Of a stretch of DNA of 64,000 nt, positions 61,640 to 64,000 are shown piece by piece. The translations under genes were made by a program, and so were the position numbers. The notes beneath the pieces were generated by a model. That model searched no databases and was not told the origin of the DNA. It saw nothing but the letters and a program-made list of their open reading frames with translations. The stretch is from an uncultured Maribacter sp. (GTDB lineage: Bacteria; Bacteroidota; Bacteroidia; Flavobacteriales; Flavobacteriaceae), in contig NZ_CANMBB010000003.1 of NCBI RefSeq assembly GCF_947495965.1, positions 186,001 through 250,000 of the forward strand, given 5' to 3'. The number at the start of each line of letters is the position of its first letter. The stretch's first letter is position 1.

Positions 61640-61668
61640 GCATTAGGTTCTATACACTTTTTGAAATA

Positions 61669-61699
61669 CAAAAATAGGGAATTATCGTTAAAGTAAAAG
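61669..61699 (-). promoter_or_regulatory. Promoter of pyrR operon
   Basis: TATTTTTG (61676-61669) exact -7, CTTT/TTTT at the -33 distance on the minus strand. ATG about 30 nt downstream. Confidence 0.55.
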
Positions 61700-61733
61700 A
61701 AATTAAACTCTTGCTTTACTAAAATTTAAAAAC

Positions 61734-61766
61734 AAAAAAAGCCCAAACATGAGTTTGAGCTTTTTG
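61734..61766. terminator. Terminator after rpsA
   Basis: GCTCAAAC / GTTTGGGC hairpin with loop TCAT; the minus-strand reading ends rpsA and is followed by a T-run, with T after the plus-strand reading too. Confidence 0.82.
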
Positions 61767-61805
61767 ATCCTACTAAGTAGAATAAGATTATTAAGAATGT
61801 TGCAA

Positions 61806-63632
61806 TTACGCTTTACCTTCCATTTTATCTTTTAACGCTTGTAATGCTTCATTAGCATCTCCTAAAGTAGGCTTAGCTTCATCTGCAGCAGCAGCTTGTC
61901 TCTTAACAGCAGCTTTTACATTACGTTTTTCTTCTTCTCTAAAGATTGCTGTATGACTTGCTACCACACGCTTAAAGTCTTTATTAAATTCAATGATTTT
62001 AAATTCTGCTTCGTCTCCTTTGCCTAATTTTTTACCATCTTCTTTTTCTAAATGACGTTGTGGTACAAAAGCAACAATATCTTCGTTAAATTCTATTGTA
62101 GCTCCTTTATCTACTACATCTGCAATAGTTGCTGTATGTACAGTATCTAACGCAAACTCAGCTTCATATTTATCCCAAGGATTAGCAGTAGTTTGTTTGT
62201 GTCCTAAACTTAATTTACGACCTTCAACATCTAATTCTAATACTTCCACTTCTAATTTATCTCCTACAGATACAAATTCTGATGGGTGCTTAATTTTCTT
62301 AGTCCAAGATAAATCAGAGATATAAATAAGACCATCAATACCTTCTTCTAGCTCAACAAAAACACCAAAGTTTGTAAAGTTTCTTACAATACCATTGTGT
62401 TTAGAACCAACTGGGTATTTAGAAGTAATATCTGTCCAAGGGTCTGGCGTTAATTGCTTAATACCAAGAGACATCTTACGATCATCTCTATCTAGAGTTA
62501 AAACAACTGCTTCTACCTCATCTCCTACTTTTACGAAATCTTGTGCAGAACGTAAGTGTGTAGACCATGACATTTCAGAAACGTGAATTAATCCTTCAAC
62601 ACCTTCTACAACCTCGATAAATGCACCGTAATCTGCAATTACAACTACCTTACCTTTTACTTTATCTCCAATCTTAATTTCATCAGATAAAGCTTCCCAA
62701 GGATGCTTCTCTAATTGCTTAAGACCTAATTGTATTCTAGATTTGTTTTCATCAAAGTCTAAAATTACAACGTTTAATTTCTGATCTAACTCAACAACCT
62801 CGTTTGGATGATTAATTCTACTCCAAGAAAGATCTGTAATGTGTACTAAACCATCTACACCACCAAGATCAATAAACACACCGTAAGAAGTAATGTTTTT
62901 AACCACACCTTCTAATACTTGTCCTTTTTCTAATTGACCAATGATTTCTTTTTTCTGTTCTTCAATATCAGCCTCAATAAGAGCTTTATGAGAAACAACA
63001 ACGTTTTTAAATTCATGGTTTATTTTCACCACCTTGAATTCCATTGTTTTATTTACATACTGATCGTAATCACGAATTGGCTTAACGTCAATTTGAGAAC
63101 CTGGTAAGAATGCTTCAATTCCGAAAACATCTACAATCATACCTCCTTTAGTTCTACACTTAACAAAACCACTAACGATTTCTTCTTTATCATGTGCAGC
63201 ATTAACTCTATCCCAAGCCATGATTGTTCTTGCCTTTCTATGAGAAAGAACTAACTGACCACTTTTGTCTTCACGGATATCGATTAATACCTCTACCTTG
63301 TCACCTACTTTTAAATCTGGATTGTATCTAAATTCATTTAAAGAGATAACACCTTCTGATTTAGCGTTAATATCAATAATTGCTTCACGATCCGTAAGGT
63401 AAACTACTGTTCCTTCTACTACCTCTTCATCTGCAGTATCAACGAAGTTTTCAGAAACAAGTTTTTCAAACTCTTCTAATTTAGAGTCTTCTACTTTTTC
63501 TATTCCTTGTTCGTACTTTTCCCAGTTAAAATTTTCTAAAAATTCTGCAGGGTCTTGTACAGGTGCTACCACCTTTGTTTCTTGTGTTTCTACAGTTTCT
63601 TCTGCAGCAACGTTTGCTTTTTCTTCAGCCAT
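61806..63632 (-). CDS. rpsA: 30S ribosomal protein S1
   Basis: 608 aa from MAEEKANVAAEET with six S1/OB RNA-binding repeats visible as the recurring GxVxxxxxxGxFVxL pattern (for example GVVKNITSYGVFIDLGGVDG and GIVRNFTNFGVFVELEEGID). Acidic N-terminus and alanine/lysine-rich C-terminus. The longer ORF start at 63752 is rejected because a -7 box lies at 63750-63757. The resulting 5' leader of about 110 nt is a possible site of autogenous control. Confidence 0.96.
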   Translation of the reverse strand: MAEEKANVAAEETVETQETKVVAPVQDPAEFLENFNWEKYEQGIEKVEDSKLEEFEKLVSENFVDTADEEVVEGTVVYLTDREAIIDINAKSEGVISLNEFRYNPDLKVGDKVEVLIDIREDKSGQLVLSHRKARTIMAWDRVNAAHDKEEIVSGFVKCRTKGGMIVDVFGIEAFLPGSQIDVKPIRDYDQYVNKTMEFKVVKINHEFKNVVVSHKALIEADIEEQKKEIIGQLEKGQVLEGVVKNITSYGVFIDLGGVDGLVHITDLSWSRINHPNEVVELDQKLNVVILDFDENKSRIQLGLKQLEKHPWEALSDEIKIGDKVKGKVVVIADYGAFIEVVEGVEGLIHVSEMSWSTHLRSAQDFVKVGDEVEAVVLTLDRDDRKMSLGIKQLTPDPWTDITSKYPVGSKHNGIVRNFTNFGVFVELEEGIDGLIYISDLSWTKKIKHPSEFVSVGDKLEVEVLELDVEGRKLSLGHKQTTANPWDKYEAEFALDTVHTATIADVVDKGATIEFNEDIVAFVPQRHLEKEDGKKLGKGDEAEFKIIEFNKDFKRVVASHTAIFREEEKRNVKAAVKRQAAAADEAKPTLGDANEALQALKDKMEGKA

Positions 63633-63749
63633 TTGAAGATTTAAATTTGTATTCTGCAATTTTACAAGAGTTAAACAATTATCACAGAAGTTGTTATGTT
63701 TATTTTTATTTAATACCTTTTCCTCTTGATTCTTCGTAAAAAAGGTGTG

Positions 63750-63780
63750 CAAAAATAGTCTTTATTTATCATTTTACCAA
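63750..63780 (-). promoter_or_regulatory. Promoter of rpsA
   Basis: TATTTTTG (63757-63750) exact -7; TTGG at the -33 distance (2 of 4 match). Decides the start at 63632. Confidence 0.5.
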
Positions 63781-63892
63781 CCTTTTTACTTCCTTCAAAA
63801 TAATTAATATAGAATTAAGCTTTTTTTTAGGATTATTTGCTCATTTTATTAGTATATTGAGCTATAAATATTAACCGTTTTAAAAAATTATT

Positions 63893-64000
63893 ATGAGCGT
63901 TAAAGCAAAATACCAAGGAGTTTTAAATCTAGGTGAGCAATTAGGAATAAAAAATGGAGATGTATCTGAAGAAGGTGGCATCTTAAAGATAAAAGGGGAA
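63893..64000 (+). CDS. BON/LysM-like protein (partial)
   Basis: First 36 codons (MSVKAKYQGVLNLGEQLGI, then KNGDVSEEGG) of a gene cut by the window end. The start matches, from memory, the Flavobacteriia YgaU/Kbp-type proteins with an N-terminal BON-like domain and a C-terminal LysM. Divergent from rpsA. Confidence 0.6.
   Translation, partial: MSVKAKYQGVLNLGEQLGIKNGDVSEEGGILKIKGE

Noticed and set aside
63633-63752. N-terminal extension of S1
   Set aside because: It would begin inside a -7 box, and its composition does not fit the family start.
1-64000. CRISPR array, rRNA, insertion sequence, or toxin-antitoxin pair
   Set aside because: No regularly spaced repeats, rRNA segments, transposase or recognisable TA pair were found on reading.

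Overview
This window looks like chromosome from a member of the Flavobacteriaceae (phylum Bacteroidota). The evidence is the AT-rich composition, marker families such as DUF3822, DUF4126, a TMEM220-like membrane protein and a fused NAD(P)H-hydrate epimerase/dehydratase, and many promoters of the Bacteroidota type (TTTG, about 19 nt, TAnnTTTG). I cannot name a genus. No rRNA, CRISPR array or insertion sequence was seen.

The left third (1 to about 21,000) is accessory DNA, ending at an intact tRNA-Pro gene (21,000-21,074). The integrase gene lies beside the 3' end of that tRNA, the usual right-hand end of a tRNA-integrated element. The second attachment site was not seen, so the left end probably lies outside the window. 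From left to right the region holds: an RND tripartite efflux operon; a small secreted protein; a three-gene redox operon (sorbitol-dehydrogenase-type small subunit, GMC flavoenzyme with a C-x5-C-x3-C iron-sulfur motif, ferritin-like diiron protein); a LOG-family protein; a mobilization module (BfmA-like accessory protein, relaxase, VirD4-like coupling protein) next to a hairpin-rich candidate oriT; an NADPH-FMN reductase; an alkylation-response cassette (AraC-Ada fusion, 2OG oxygenase, stand-alone Ada metal-binding module, AlkB, plus an SDR gene sharing the same operator motif); RadC; SSB; and the IntDOT-like integrase.

The right two thirds (21 to 64 kb) is compact core genome: tRNA-Ser and tRNA-Pro, a 7TM-HD c-di-AMP-type phosphodiesterase, thiolase, gyrA, clpC, nnrD/E, the thr operon (thrA-thrB-thrC) behind a threonine-rich leader peptide, gcvT with glutaminase, a 4a-carbinolamine dehydratase, a YebC-family protein, a Kdo-related run (kdsB, kdnB, HAD, CAT-like acyltransferase), rsmD, RNase P RNA, dnaX, miaE, a polyphosphate operon (pdxH-sixA-ppk-ppx), a pyrimidine operon (pyrR-pyrB-STAS-rnz), rpsA and the start of a BON/LysM-like gene.

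The most interesting signals are: (1) the cytoplasmic flavo-FeS/diiron operon, in which a ferritin-like protein stands where related enzymes have a cytochrome subunit; (2) the split Ada system, with a 19-bp operator repeated at identical spacing in two promoters; (3) a Thr-rich leader peptide behind a perfect promoter ahead of thrA; (4) an A10 run in dnaX flanked by stops in both other frames, placed where slippage would give a gamma-like product; and (5) a hairpin-rich candidate oriT. Positions I counted by eye inside long homopolymers may be off by one.
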